DNA of 64,000 nucleotides, taken from positions 62,001-126,000 of the forward strand of contig JAVDCA010000002.1 of NCBI GenBank assembly GCA_030848545.1. Direction: 5' to 3'. The stretch is from Astrobacterium formosum. GTDB lineage: Bacteria; Pseudomonadota; Alphaproteobacteria; Rhizobiales; Xanthobacteraceae. Position numbers and translations under genes: made by a program. Shown here piece by piece: positions 57,698-64,000 of the stretch; within the stretch, counting starts at the first letter, position 1; each line of letters starts with the position of its first letter. Under the pieces are notes generated by a model. The model did not search any database. It saw only the letters and a list, made by a program, of their open reading frames with translations, and was not told the DNA's origin.

Positions 57698-58057
57698 CTA
57701 GCGCAATTCGAAGCGCTTGCTGTCGACTTCGATCCACTCGGCGCGCATCTCCGGCGTGCCGTCGCGCTTGGGGTAGCCGTGGGCCTTGACGGTCTTGCCC
57801 TTGGCGACGACGGCGGCGGTGGCGCCGCGCGCGGTCATGCGCGACAGCGGCGCCAGGGTGATCTCCCACTGGCGGCCACCGGCCGTCACCATCATGTGGC
57901 CGTGCGGATTGCCGAGGGAGATTTCCTCGATCACCGCCTCGACGGTCATGGGCTTGTCGGCGTCGTAGGAGCCCCAGCCATGATGGGCAAAGGCCGAAAG
58001 GACGGTGAGAAGGCCCGCCGTCACCACGACGGCGAGGGCGAAGACGAGGCGGCGCAT
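57698..58057 (-). CDS. Exported DUF6152-like protein
   Basis: A 119-residue protein with a signal peptide (RRLVFALAVVVTAGLLTVLSAFA). The mature N-terminus is HHGWGSYDADKPMTVEAVIEE, followed by NPHGHMMV, characteristic of DUF6152 and suggestive of an amino-terminal His metal site. The rest is a small beta-rich domain. The frame is open upstream, but ATG 58057 places the signal peptide first. It is coupled to the DUF6644-like gene after it. No function is established for the family. Confidence 0.78.
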   Translation of the reverse strand: MRRLVFALAVVVTAGLLTVLSAFAHHGWGSYDADKPMTVEAVIEEISLGNPHGHMMVTAGGRQWEITLAPLSRMTARGATAAVVAKGKTVKAHGYPKRDGTPEMRAEWIEVDSKRFELR

Positions 58058-58131
58058 GGATGCCTCCACGGGGGTACGCACGGGGGTTGTGCGGTCTGCC
58101 CGATCATGGCGGCGCCGGCGCAGGGGTCGAA

Positions 58132-58614
58132 TCAATCCTGCGTGTCAGCCGCCGCTTCGATCGCCTCCATGTCGGCGTCGGAGAGGCCGAAATGGTGGCC
58201 GATCTCGTGCACCAGCACATGGGCGATGACGGCACCGAGCGTCTCCTCGTGCTCGGCCCAGTAGTCCAGGATGGGGCGGCGATAGAGCCAGATCATGTTG
58301 GGCATCTGGCCAGACACCTGCTCGGAGCGGAACGGCAAGCCGACACCCTGGAACAGGCCCATGAGGTCGAACTCGCTCTCGATCTCCATGTCGTCCAGGA
58401 CCTCGTCGGTGGCGAAGTCATCGACCCGGATGACGAGCCCCTCGCACAGCGAGCGGAACCGGCCCGGCAACCGGCGGAACACCTCCTCGGCGATGACCTC
58501 GAACTCCGCCAGCGACGGCGCCCGCAACGGGCGCCAGGCCAGGGGGTCGGCCAAGGGGTCGGCCACCGGATCGGCAGGGGAATCTGGGTGCGGATCTGTG
58601 GGTTTCACGGACAT
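58132..58614 (-). CDS. Metallopeptidase-family protein (zincin-like, COG3824)
   Basis: A 160-residue cytosolic protein with the zinc motif VHEIGHHFGLSD near its C-terminus and the family segments RFRSLCEGLVIRVDDF and PNMIWLYRRPILDYW. The HExxHxxGxxD spacing matches the small COG3824 group found widely in proteobacteria and actinobacteria; no substrate is known. ATG 58614 gives family length; the first 30 residues are Pro/Asp-rich with a short repeat (DPLADPLA). The frame continues upstream but without family similarity. Confidence 0.85.
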   Translation of the reverse strand: MSVKPTDPHPDSPADPVADPLADPLAWRPLRAPSLAEFEVIAEEVFRRLPGRFRSLCEGLVIRVDDFATDEVLDDMEIESEFDLMGLFQGVGLPFRSEQVSGQMPNMIWLYRRPILDYWAEHEETLGAVIAHVLVHEIGHHFGLSDADMEAIEAAADTQD

Positions 58615-58674
58615 GGACGTGTTGTGGTTGGCGGCGCGGGCCGATACCATACAGGGCCAACTGGCGAGGGAAAG

Positions 58675-58905
58675 ATGCGGACGTTCACTGTCGTCTTGAT
58701 GGCCGGACTGATGGCGCTGTCGGTGGCCGTGCCGGCGCAGGCGCAATCCACCCGCGAACGGCGCACCGAGGTCGAGCGCCCGCGCATCCGCGTGACGCCG
58801 ACCCAGCGCCTCGTGCGCCAGTGCGAGGATTGGTACGAGGTCGAACAACGCGCCACCGGCCCGACCGTGGTGCCGGCCTCCCGGTGCTGGTGGGCCTATC
58901 GTTAG
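58675..58905 (+). CDS. Small exported protein of unknown function
   Basis: A 76-residue ORF with a clear signal peptide (VVLMAGLMALSVAVPAQA) preceded by GAGGGAAAG. The mature part is about 52 residues, basic, with two Cys (VRQCEDW and SRCWWAYR) and a Trp-rich end. Similar small proteins with this ending occur in Rhizobiales, but I cannot name a function. It is divergent from the metallopeptidase gene and 7 bp before another small exported protein, so the two may be cotranscribed. Confidence 0.68.
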   Translation: MRTFTVVLMAGLMALSVAVPAQAQSTRERRTEVERPRIRVTPTQRLVRQCEDWYEVEQRATGPTVVPASRCWWAYR

Positions 58906-58912
58906 GCGAGCC

Positions 58913-59245
58913 GTGAATTTGAAACGCCACCTCGCCCTCGCTGTCCTGGTCGCGCTTTTCGCGATCGCGATCGCCGGCAGCGCCGACGCGCGCCACTGGC
59001 GCCGCGGCTGGCATCCCTACCATCCGGGCTGGGGCTATTATGGCTGGGGCTATCCGGGCTGGGCATTTCCACCCGGCGGCTTCTCCGGCCCCAGCAATGT
59101 CTGGTATGTGCCGCCGCTCGCCCCCGAACCGAGCGTGGTCCTGCCGAGAAAGCATTGCGCCGGCGGCCGCGTGCCGGCGCGCTGGGTGAAGACGAGGAAA
59201 GACGGCCGCATCGTCTACCAGCACGTCATGAGCCGGTGCCGGTAG
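58913..59245 (+). CDS. Small exported Gly/Tyr/Trp-rich protein
   Basis: A 110-residue protein starting at GTG 58913. A signal peptide (LALAVLVALFAIAIAGSADA) is followed by a Gly/Tyr/Trp/Pro-rich stretch with repeated GWGYYGWGYPGW units, then a basic C-terminus with two Cys. Such compositions are common in envelope-exposed proteins of Rhizobiales; the function is unknown. It ends 10 bp before the REP pair. Confidence 0.65.
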   Translation: MNLKRHLALAVLVALFAIAIAGSADARHWRRGWHPYHPGWGYYGWGYPGWAFPPGGFSGPSNVWYVPPLAPEPSVVLPRKHCAGGRVPARWVKTRKDGRIVYQHVMSRCR

Positions 59246-59255
59246 ATGGCGAGAC

Positions 59256-59346
59256 GTAGCCCGGATGAGCGAAGCGAAATCCGGGGACGTCGTTGATCCG
59301 ATCCGCGACGCCGCTCCCGGGTTTCGCTGACGCTCACCCGGGCTAC
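59256..59346. repeat. REP pair between small exported protein gene and leuC
   Basis: The element starts GTAGCCCGGATGAGC and ends GCTCACCCGGGCTAC, inverted copies with one mismatch, separated by about 60 bases; each half can fold back on itself (CCGGATGAGCG...AAATCCGG and CCGGGTTTCGCTG...CACCCGG). It lies between convergent genes, 22 bp from the leuC stop, and is of the same family as 56421-56525. Confidence 0.85.
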
Positions 59347-59368
59347 GGCTTGGGTGGAATATGCCGTC

Positions 59369-60772
59369 TCACCGCCACTCGCGCACGTCGACGAAGTGGC
59401 CCGCGATGGCCGCCGCCGCCGCCATGGCGGGGGAGACCAAGTGGGTGCGGCCCTTGTAGCCCTGGCGGCCCTCGAAGTTGCGGTTCGAGGTGGAGGCGCA
59501 GCGCTCGCCGGGGCTGAGCTTGTCCGGATTCATGGCAAGGCACATGGAGCAGCCCGGCTCGCGCCAGTCGAAGCCGGCCGCCTTGAAGACCTTGTCGAGA
59601 CCTTCGGCCTCCGCCTGCTCCTTCACGAGGCCGGAGCCGGGCACGATCATGGCGTTGACGGCGGCATTGACGGTCTTGCCGTCGACCACGCGGGCGACTT
59701 CGCGCAGGTCCTCGATGCGGCCATTGGTGCACGAGCCGATGAAGACGCGGTCGAGCTTGATGTCGGTGACCTTCTCGCCGCCCGACAATCCCATATAGGC
59801 GAGCGAGCGCTCGGCGGCGCGGCGCTTATTGTCGTCGGCGATATCCTCGAGGCGCGGCACGCGGCCATTGACCGAGATCACCTGCTCGGGGCTCGTCCCC
59901 CAGGTGACCAGCGGCGGCAGCTTGGCGCCGTCGAGCTTGAGGACGCGGTCGAAATGGGCGCCGTCGTCACTGGAAAGCGTCTCCCAGTAACGCAGCGCCT
60001 GTTCCCAGGCAGCGCCCTTGGGGGCCTTCGGGCGATCCTTGATGTAGGCGAAGGTGGTGGCGTCGGGCGCCACCATGCCGGCGCGGGCGCCGCCCTCGAT
60101 GGACATGTTGCACACCGTCATGCGGCCTTCCATCGACATGGAGCGAAAGACCTCGCCGCCATACTCGATGGCATAGCCGGTGCCGCCGGCGGTGCCGATC
60201 TCGCCGATGATGGCCAGGATGACGTCCTTGGGGGTGACGTTGTCGGGCAGCTTGCCGTCGACCTGGACGAGAAAATTCTTCGACTTCGACTGGATCAGCG
60301 TCTGGGTGGCGAGCACATGCTCCACCTCGGAGGTGCCGATGCCGTAGGCGAGCGCCCCGAAGGCGCCGTGGGTCGCCGTGTGGCTGTCGCCGCACACGAT
60401 GGTCGTGCCCGGCAAGGTGAAGCCCTGCTCGGGGCCGATGATGTGGACGATGCCCTGCCGCTTGTCGAACTCGTTGTAGTATTCCAGCCCGAACAACTTG
60501 GCGTTTTCGGCCAGATACGCGATCTGCTGGGTGCTTTCCGGGTCCGGATTGGGCAGGTTGCGGTCGGAGGTCGGGACGTTGTGATCGACGACGCACAAGG
60601 TCTTTTCCGGCGCGTGGACCTTGCGGCCGGTCAGGCGCAGTCCCTCGAAGGCCTGCGGGCTCGTCACCTCATGGACGAGATGGCGATCGATATACAGCAG
60701 GCACGTGCCGTCGGGCTGTTCCTCGACCACGTGGTCGTCCCAGATCTTGTCGTACAGGGTGCGCGGTTTCAT
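59369..60772 (-). CDS. leuC: 3-isopropylmalate dehydratase large subunit
   Basis: A 467-residue aconitase-family enzyme carrying a 4Fe-4S cluster for leucine synthesis. Cluster ligands are Cys in FIGSCTNGR and the two Cys of [11 protein letters not shown]. The N-terminal [15 protein letters not shown] and [13 protein letters not shown] are standard. ATG 60772 gives the normal length; the open frame extends 24 codons further without similarity. It works with LeuD, which is encoded separately at 56.5-57.1 kb. Confidence 0.97.
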   Translation of the reverse strand: MKPRTLYDKIWDDHVVEEQPDGTCLLYIDRHLVHEVTSPQAFEGLRLTGRKVHAPEKTLCVVDHNVPTSDRNLPNPDPESTQQIAYLAENAKLFGLEYYNEFDKRQGIVHIIGPEQGFTLPGTTIVCGDSHTATHGAFGALAYGIGTSEVEHVLATQTLIQSKSKNFLVQVDGKLPDNVTPKDVILAIIGEIGTAGGTGYAIEYGGEVFRSMSMEGRMTVCNMSIEGGARAGMVAPDATTFAYIKDRPKAPKGAAWEQALRYWETLSSDDGAHFDRVLKLDGAKLPPLVTWGTSPEQVISVNGRVPRLEDIADDNKRRAAERSLAYMGLSGGEKVTDIKLDRVFIGSCTNGRIEDLREVARVVDGKTVNAAVNAMIVPGSGLVKEQAEAEGLDKVFKAAGFDWREPGCSMCLAMNPDKLSPGERCASTSNRNFEGRQGYKGRTHLVSPAMAAAAAIAGHFVDVREWR

Positions 60773-61239
60773 CGGCGGTCTCGAAGTTGAAAACGAACGG
60801 AAAGAAAAGAAGCGGATTCGCAGAACGGCGGCGCCCGACGCCAAGCACGTCCTTTTTGAGGGCGGAGGCCCTCAGCCCCTAAGGCCAGCCAGGACCGCAG
60901 CCGTCAGGCGTCCGAAGAACCGGCCGGGCAACCGCGCATGATCGTCGAGCACGACGCGGGCGAGCGGCGCCTGCCGGCGGACGGCGCGCCGAACCAGATC
61001 CGTGATGGTGCGTTGCGACCACATGGCCGGTCTGTAGCAAATCCAAGCTGTGGCGACAACGAGATGTCGGGATCGTGACGATGCCGGGCAAAGGGCAAGG
61101 CGGCAAGGCGGGGGGATCTCGCAAGCCCCGAGCCTGCGTCCCATGGTCTCTGCGTGCATTGGCGGTATTGAGATGCAAGACGAGGCCGCCACCATGGACG
61201 GGCAGTCAGGGAGGACTGCGGCCACAAGGACGCCCCCCC
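60773..61239. other. Non-coding or weakly coding gap upstream of leuC
   Basis: A 467-bp region that should contain the leuC promoter. The best ORF is minus-strand 60872-61024 (50 residues, basic, with VLDDHARLPGRFFGRL); it could be a small peptide gene but has no supporting neighbour overlap or clear ribosome site. No leucine-rich leader peptide with tandem Leu codons and no T-box were recognised. Confidence 0.35.
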
Positions 61240-61479
61240 ATGGTCACGAGACTGGACGCCATCCTGCTCTGCGCTTGGTTCGTCAGCGGAGTCCTGGCAC
61301 TGGAAAATCGCGGCCGCCTCGACATCAGCGACCCGGAGCGCGCTGCCCGCATCAGGCCGGTCTGTCACGTGGAAATCGCCGCGCCGAACGACTCGCGCGC
61401 AAGCTTCGGCCGGCCCGCCTATTCGCACGCCGGCATAGACACGTTGGTTCCGGAGCTGACCCTTCGGTGCCGCCCGTGA
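61240..61479 (+). CDS. Small hypothetical protein, possibly exported
   Basis: A 79-residue ORF from ATG 61240 with a hydrophobic N-terminus (LDAILLCAWFVSGVLAL) that could be a signal peptide or anchor, then a polar region with two Cys (VCHVEIAAP and LTLRCRP). ACAAGGACG lies upstream. The family is unknown. It ends 3 bp before the shared terminator with rplS, in convergent orientation, which mildly supports reality. Confidence 0.42.
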   Translation: MVTRLDAILLCAWFVSGVLALENRGRLDISDPERAARIRPVCHVEIAAPNDSRASFGRPAYSHAGIDTLVPELTLRCRP

Positions 61480-61482
61480 GAA

Positions 61483-61512
61483 CTAAAAAAGGCCGGCGAG
61501 CCGGCCTTTTCA
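61483..61512. terminator. Bidirectional intrinsic terminator after rplS
   Basis: CTAAAAAAGGCCGGCGAGCCGGCCTTTTC: a GGCCGGC stem paired with GCCGGCC, with an A-run on one side and a T-run on the other, so it can work on both strands. It lies 22 bp after the rplS stop (minus strand) and directly after the small plus-strand ORF. Confidence 0.92.
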
Positions 61513-61533
61513 CCCCCATGCGCGGGGAAAGGA

Positions 61534-61926
61534 CTATTCGCTCGCAGCCGCAGCCGCCTCGTTGGGGCGATCCTGGCGCTCGACGATACGGGCCGACTTG
61601 CCGCGGCGCCCACGCAGGTAATAGAGCTTGGCGCGACGGACCTTGCCGCGGCGTACCACCGTGATCGAGTCGATCATGGGGGAATAGAGCGGGAACACGC
61701 GCTCGACACCCTCGCCGTAGGAAATCTTGCGGACCGTGAAGCTCTCGTTGAGCCCGGCGCCGGAGCGGCCGATGCACACGCCCTCATAGGCCTGGACGCG
61801 GGAACGCTCGCCCTCGACCACCTTGACGTTGACCGTCAGGGTGTCGCCCGGCCCGAAGTCCGGGATGTTCTTGCCGGCGGAAAGCTTCGCCAACTGCTCT
61901 TGTTCGAGCGTCTGGATCAGATTCAT
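61534..61926 (-). CDS. rplS: 50S ribosomal protein L19
   Basis: A 130-residue ribosomal protein at the 30S-50S interface. The conserved [20 protein letters not shown], then [18 protein letters not shown], and [19 protein letters not shown] are complete, with an Ala/Glu-rich tail of about 10 residues typical of alphaproteobacteria. GGAGAAATCCC lies before ATG 61926. It follows trmD by 84 bp on the same strand and ends at a strong terminator. Confidence 0.98.
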   Translation of the reverse strand: MNLIQTLEQEQLAKLSAGKNIPDFGPGDTLTVNVKVVEGERSRVQAYEGVCIGRSGAGLNESFTVRKISYGEGVERVFPLYSPMIDSITVVRRGKVRRAKLYYLRGRRGKSARIVERQDRPNEAAAAASE

Positions 61927-62010
61927 GGGATTTCTCCGTCGGCTGCGCCGTCAGTCGGTGGGCGTCCCGCCGCATGTCGGCGCGCCCTATACGATAAACC
62001 GAAAGCTTTG

Positions 62011-62727
62011 TCACCCGTCTGGAGAGTCTTTCTTGGCTCGCCCTTGGTAAACCGCGAAGAGATCCGGCCGGCGCTCGCGGGTCAGCCGCTCAGCCTCGGT
62101 ATGTCGCCACTTCCCGATGCGGCCATGGTGGCCGGACGTGAGCACCTCCGGGATGGTGAGCCCCTCGAAATCCTGCGGCCTTGTGTAGTGGGGGTATTCA
62201 AGTAGGCCGGACGAAAAGCTCTCCTCGGCGGCGGACTCTTCCTTGCCCATGACGCCGGGAATGAGGCGCACGCAGGCATCGAGCAGCACCATGGCGGCCA
62301 GTTCGCCGCCCGAGAGCACGTAGTCGCCGACCGAGACCTCCTCCAGGCCGCGCGCCTCGATCACCCGCTGGTCGACCCCCTCGAAGCGGCCACAGATCAG
62401 CACCGCGCCCGGCCCGGCCGCCAGTTCGCGCACCCGCGCCTGGGTCAGCGGGGTTCCACGCGGGCTCATGAGCAGACGCGGACGCTCCTCCCCTGCCGGC
62501 GCCACCGCATCGATGGCGCGGGCCAGGACGTCGGCGCGCATCACCATGCCGGGGCCGCCGCCCGCCGGGGTGTCGTCCACGGAGCGGTGCCGATCGGTGG
62601 CGAAGTCGCGGATATCGGTGACAGCGAGTTCCCACACGCCTCCCGCCAGGGCCTTGCCGGCCAGGCTCTGGCCGAGCGGTCCGGGGAACATGTCGGGAAA
62701 CAAAGTGAGGACTGACGCGCGCCACAT
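62011..62727 (-). CDS. trmD: tRNA (guanine-N1-)-methyltransferase
   Basis: A 238-residue SPOUT enzyme that methylates G37 of tRNAs, preventing +1 frameshifting. It begins [18 protein letters not shown], has the trefoil-knot motifs [12 protein letters not shown] and [13 protein letters not shown], and ends with the typical [11 protein letters not shown] region. ATG 62727 aligns with the family; ATG 62739 or TTG 62763 would add 4 or 12 residues. The usual upstream partner rimM is missing; a divergent YciI-like gene takes its place. Confidence 0.96.
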   Translation of the reverse strand: MWRASVLTLFPDMFPGPLGQSLAGKALAGGVWELAVTDIRDFATDRHRSVDDTPAGGGPGMVMRADVLARAIDAVAPAGEERPRLLMSPRGTPLTQARVRELAAGPGAVLICGRFEGVDQRVIEARGLEEVSVGDYVLSGGELAAMVLLDACVRLIPGVMGKEESAAEESFSSGLLEYPHYTRPQDFEGLTIPEVLTSGHHGRIGKWRHTEAERLTRERRPDLFAVYQGRAKKDSPDG

Positions 62728-62812
62728 GGCCTGTTCCATGGCCCGCGCCGGCTCTGCCGTCAAATCGCCGCGGCGCTGCGGTCCGGTATGATCGTGGGGC
62801 CGAGCTTATCGA

Positions 62813-62834
62813 CCCGGCCCCCGGCCGGGCTTTT
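62813..62834 (+). terminator. Terminator-like hairpin between trmD and YciI-like genes
   Basis: CCCGGCC-CCC-GGCCGGG is a perfect 7-bp stem followed by CTTTT and a run of As. It points along the plus strand, where no gene lies immediately upstream, so its target transcript is not obvious; it may block antisense transcription coming out of trmD or be part of a leader RNA. Confidence 0.5.
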
Positions 62835-62889
62835 AAAAAAAACTTCGCCGACGTGTCGATGCCGCCGTGGCTCGTTCGTCGCAGGGACA

Positions 62890-62910
62890 GGGGCCCCGGA
62901 GCCCCCTTTT
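62890..62910 (+). terminator. Terminator-like hairpin in the YciI-like gene leader
   Basis: GGGGC-CCCGGA-GCCCC is followed by CTTTT, 25 bases before the YciI-like ATG. A hairpin with a short T-run this close to a start suggests attenuation or a masked leader, or simply a second termination signal after 62813-62834. No peptide leader or known riboswitch pattern was recognised. Confidence 0.38.
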
Positions 62911-62935
62911 GAGGAACCCACAAGGAGACAAAGGC

Positions 62936-63358
62936 ATGCGCGTGATGGTGATGGTCAAGGCAACGAAGGATTCGGAAGCCGGCATTATGCCCTCGAGCGA
63001 ACTGCTGGAGGCCATGGGCAAATACAACGAAGAACTGGTCAAGGCCGGCATCATGCTGTCCGGCGACGGCCTCAAGCCGACGTCCCAGGGCAAGCGTATC
63101 GCTTTCGACGGGCCTCGCCGGACGGTGATCGACGGCCCCTTCGCGGAGACCCGCGAACTGGTCGCGGGCTTCTGGATGTGGGAGGTCCGCGACATGGCCG
63201 AGGCGGTCGAATGGGTGAAGCGCTGCCCCAACCCGATGCCGGGACCGAGCGAAATCGAAATCCGGCCGCTCTACGAGCTGTCCGATTTCGGCGAGGCCGT
63301 AACGCCGGAAGGCCTGGCGGTCCACGAGCGCGTTCGTGAACAGCTCAAGCAGCGCTGA
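62936..63358 (+). CDS. YciI-like (DGPF-domain) protein
   Basis: A 140-residue protein of the YCII-related superfamily. The signature VIDGPFAETRELVAGFWMWEV is present in the middle, flanked by alpha-beta ferredoxin-like elements (MRVMVMVKATKDSE at the start, with ACAAGGAGAC upstream). Members are often encoded near ECF sigma factors and proposed to be small enzymes or sensors; no sigma-factor gene is visible here. It is divergent from trmD. Confidence 0.9.
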   Translation: MRVMVMVKATKDSEAGIMPSSELLEAMGKYNEELVKAGIMLSGDGLKPTSQGKRIAFDGPRRTVIDGPFAETRELVAGFWMWEVRDMAEAVEWVKRCPNPMPGPSEIEIRPLYELSDFGEAVTPEGLAVHERVREQLKQR

Positions 63359-63873
63359 GCACGTCTCACACGACATTCGGCTGATCGCTTCCGGGGCCTT
63401 GTCCCGACGCCGCCCCGACCAGCGTTAGCGCAAGGCTCCGGTTCAGCGGCGCGTCATTCGCAAGAGCTCATGCCGCATCGCGCCCGGGGCACGGAAGCGG
63501 AACTGACCACCCGAATTCAGTCTCATCGGCCCGCCACGGCATGAACGTGCGGGCGCCATACACCACGCAACCCAACGCCAAGGCTTCGACCGGGATCAGG
63601 TTTCAGGATGGGACGCACCTTCGAGCCGCAAGGCGGCGCCGCCTATTCGTCAGGCACTCACTAATACGCCTAATTAAGTCGCATATTGTGACGTATTGTA
63701 TGCAACCACGGCGATTGCCGCGAACTGCGGAAACTCGGGCTGCCCCTCAAATAAGGAGGTTTAACCCGTACGTTCAATATCTTGCGGCTACCCCGCCGGG
63801 CGCGCGGTGATTTGGCACAAGCTTTGCGGACACGTCCGGGCCGGTTCCTCAAGTCCCCCGCCCGGAGGCCCGA
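63359..63873. other. Non-coding region before the solute-binding-protein gene
   Basis: A 515-bp gap without a convincing gene; the frame at 63541-63810 is short with atypical composition. The middle (63660-63710) is AT-rich and contains ATATTGTGACGTATTGTATGCAACC, including TTGTATGCAA, which resembles operators of GntR-family (FadR-subgroup) regulators. Further on, AAATAAGGAGGTTTAACC (about 63748) looks like a strong ribosome site but no sizeable ORF follows it. Promoter DNA for the binding-protein gene is the likely content. Confidence 0.4.
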
Positions 63874-64000
63874 ATGAAGCGCCGCGATTTCCTCAAATCC
63901 ATGACCGCGGTGGCGGCTGGCAGCGCACTGCCGGCCGCACCCGCCGTGTTCTCGCCCGCCAGGGCCCAAAGCCGCCAGGAAACCCTGTTGATCGTCTCCG
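63874..64000 (+). CDS. Tat-exported ABC transporter solute-binding protein (N-terminal part)
   Basis: Forty-two residues are visible before the window ends. They open with a twin-arginine signal (KRRDFLKSMTAVAAGSALPA, cleavage after ARA) and continue SRQETLLIVS, a mature start typical of family 5 (peptide/nickel-type) ABC substrate-binding proteins. GGAGGCCCG lies directly before ATG 63874. The family is likely but cannot be confirmed from the fragment. Confidence 0.7.
   Translation, partial: MKRRDFLKSMTAVAAGSALPAAPAVFSPARAQSRQETLLIVS

Overview
The window is GC-rich, densely coded DNA from an alphaproteobacterium, most likely Hyphomicrobiales (Rhizobiales; Xanthobacteraceae or Nitrobacteraceae-like). 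Grounds: the gpsA-tsaD / hemC-hemD-mitofilin-like-hemY block, a tripartite tricarboxylate transporter (TTT) with a Bug-type binding protein, the DUF6152/DUF6644 gene pair, and dispersed palindromic repeats typical of that order. I see no intact tRNA, rRNA, CRISPR array, insertion sequence or prophage.

Layout. (1) 1-6.2 kb, plus strand: a tightly packed catabolic operon (cupin, D-2-hydroxyacid dehydrogenase, small-molecule kinase, enolase paralog, FAH-family enzyme, HAD phosphatase) ending in what looks like the scar of a phosphonate-type ABC transporter. (2) 6.2-8.8 kb, minus: a TolC-like lipoprotein and a small HlyD adaptor. (3) 9.5-16.5 kb: housekeeping gpsA-tsaD diverging from the haem genes. 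(4) 16.6-24.4 kb: mixed accessory genes (C_GCAxxG_C_C protein, methyltransferase with a triplicated stop codon, hicBA, alpha/beta hydrolase, GDSL autotransporter, beta-hydroxyacid dehydrogenase with an FAH-family enzyme, Tat-exported superoxide dismutase). (5) 24.4-42.0 kb: the most unusual region. A 4032-residue surface protein (LEPR leader, DUF4347, beta-helix, embedded zinc protease, nine long repeats) is followed on its strand by a GAF/HlyD membrane-fusion protein and a protein joining a PqqD/RRE-like N-terminus, an M50 intramembrane-protease core and HlyD. Three phage-tail-collar genes diverge from it. No ABC ATPase is present, so this may be a non-canonical export or surface-assembly system; the TolC/HlyD pair of region 2 may serve it. 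(6) 42.3-56.4 kb: a carboxylate uptake and breakdown island (TTT transporter, DMT transporter, AroE-like dehydrogenase, TIM-barrel enzyme, ThDP enzyme, acylating aldehyde dehydrogenase, HMG-CoA-lyase-like enzyme, LysR regulator, 3-dehydroshikimate-dehydratase-like enzyme). (7) 56.5-64 kb: leuD and leuC separated by five small genes, rplS, trmD, a YciI-like gene, and the start of a Tat-exported solute-binding protein.

Gene starts were chosen from Shine-Dalgarno-like sequence, family length and overlaps with neighbours. Functions come from motifs and family resemblance read by eye; no database search was possible.
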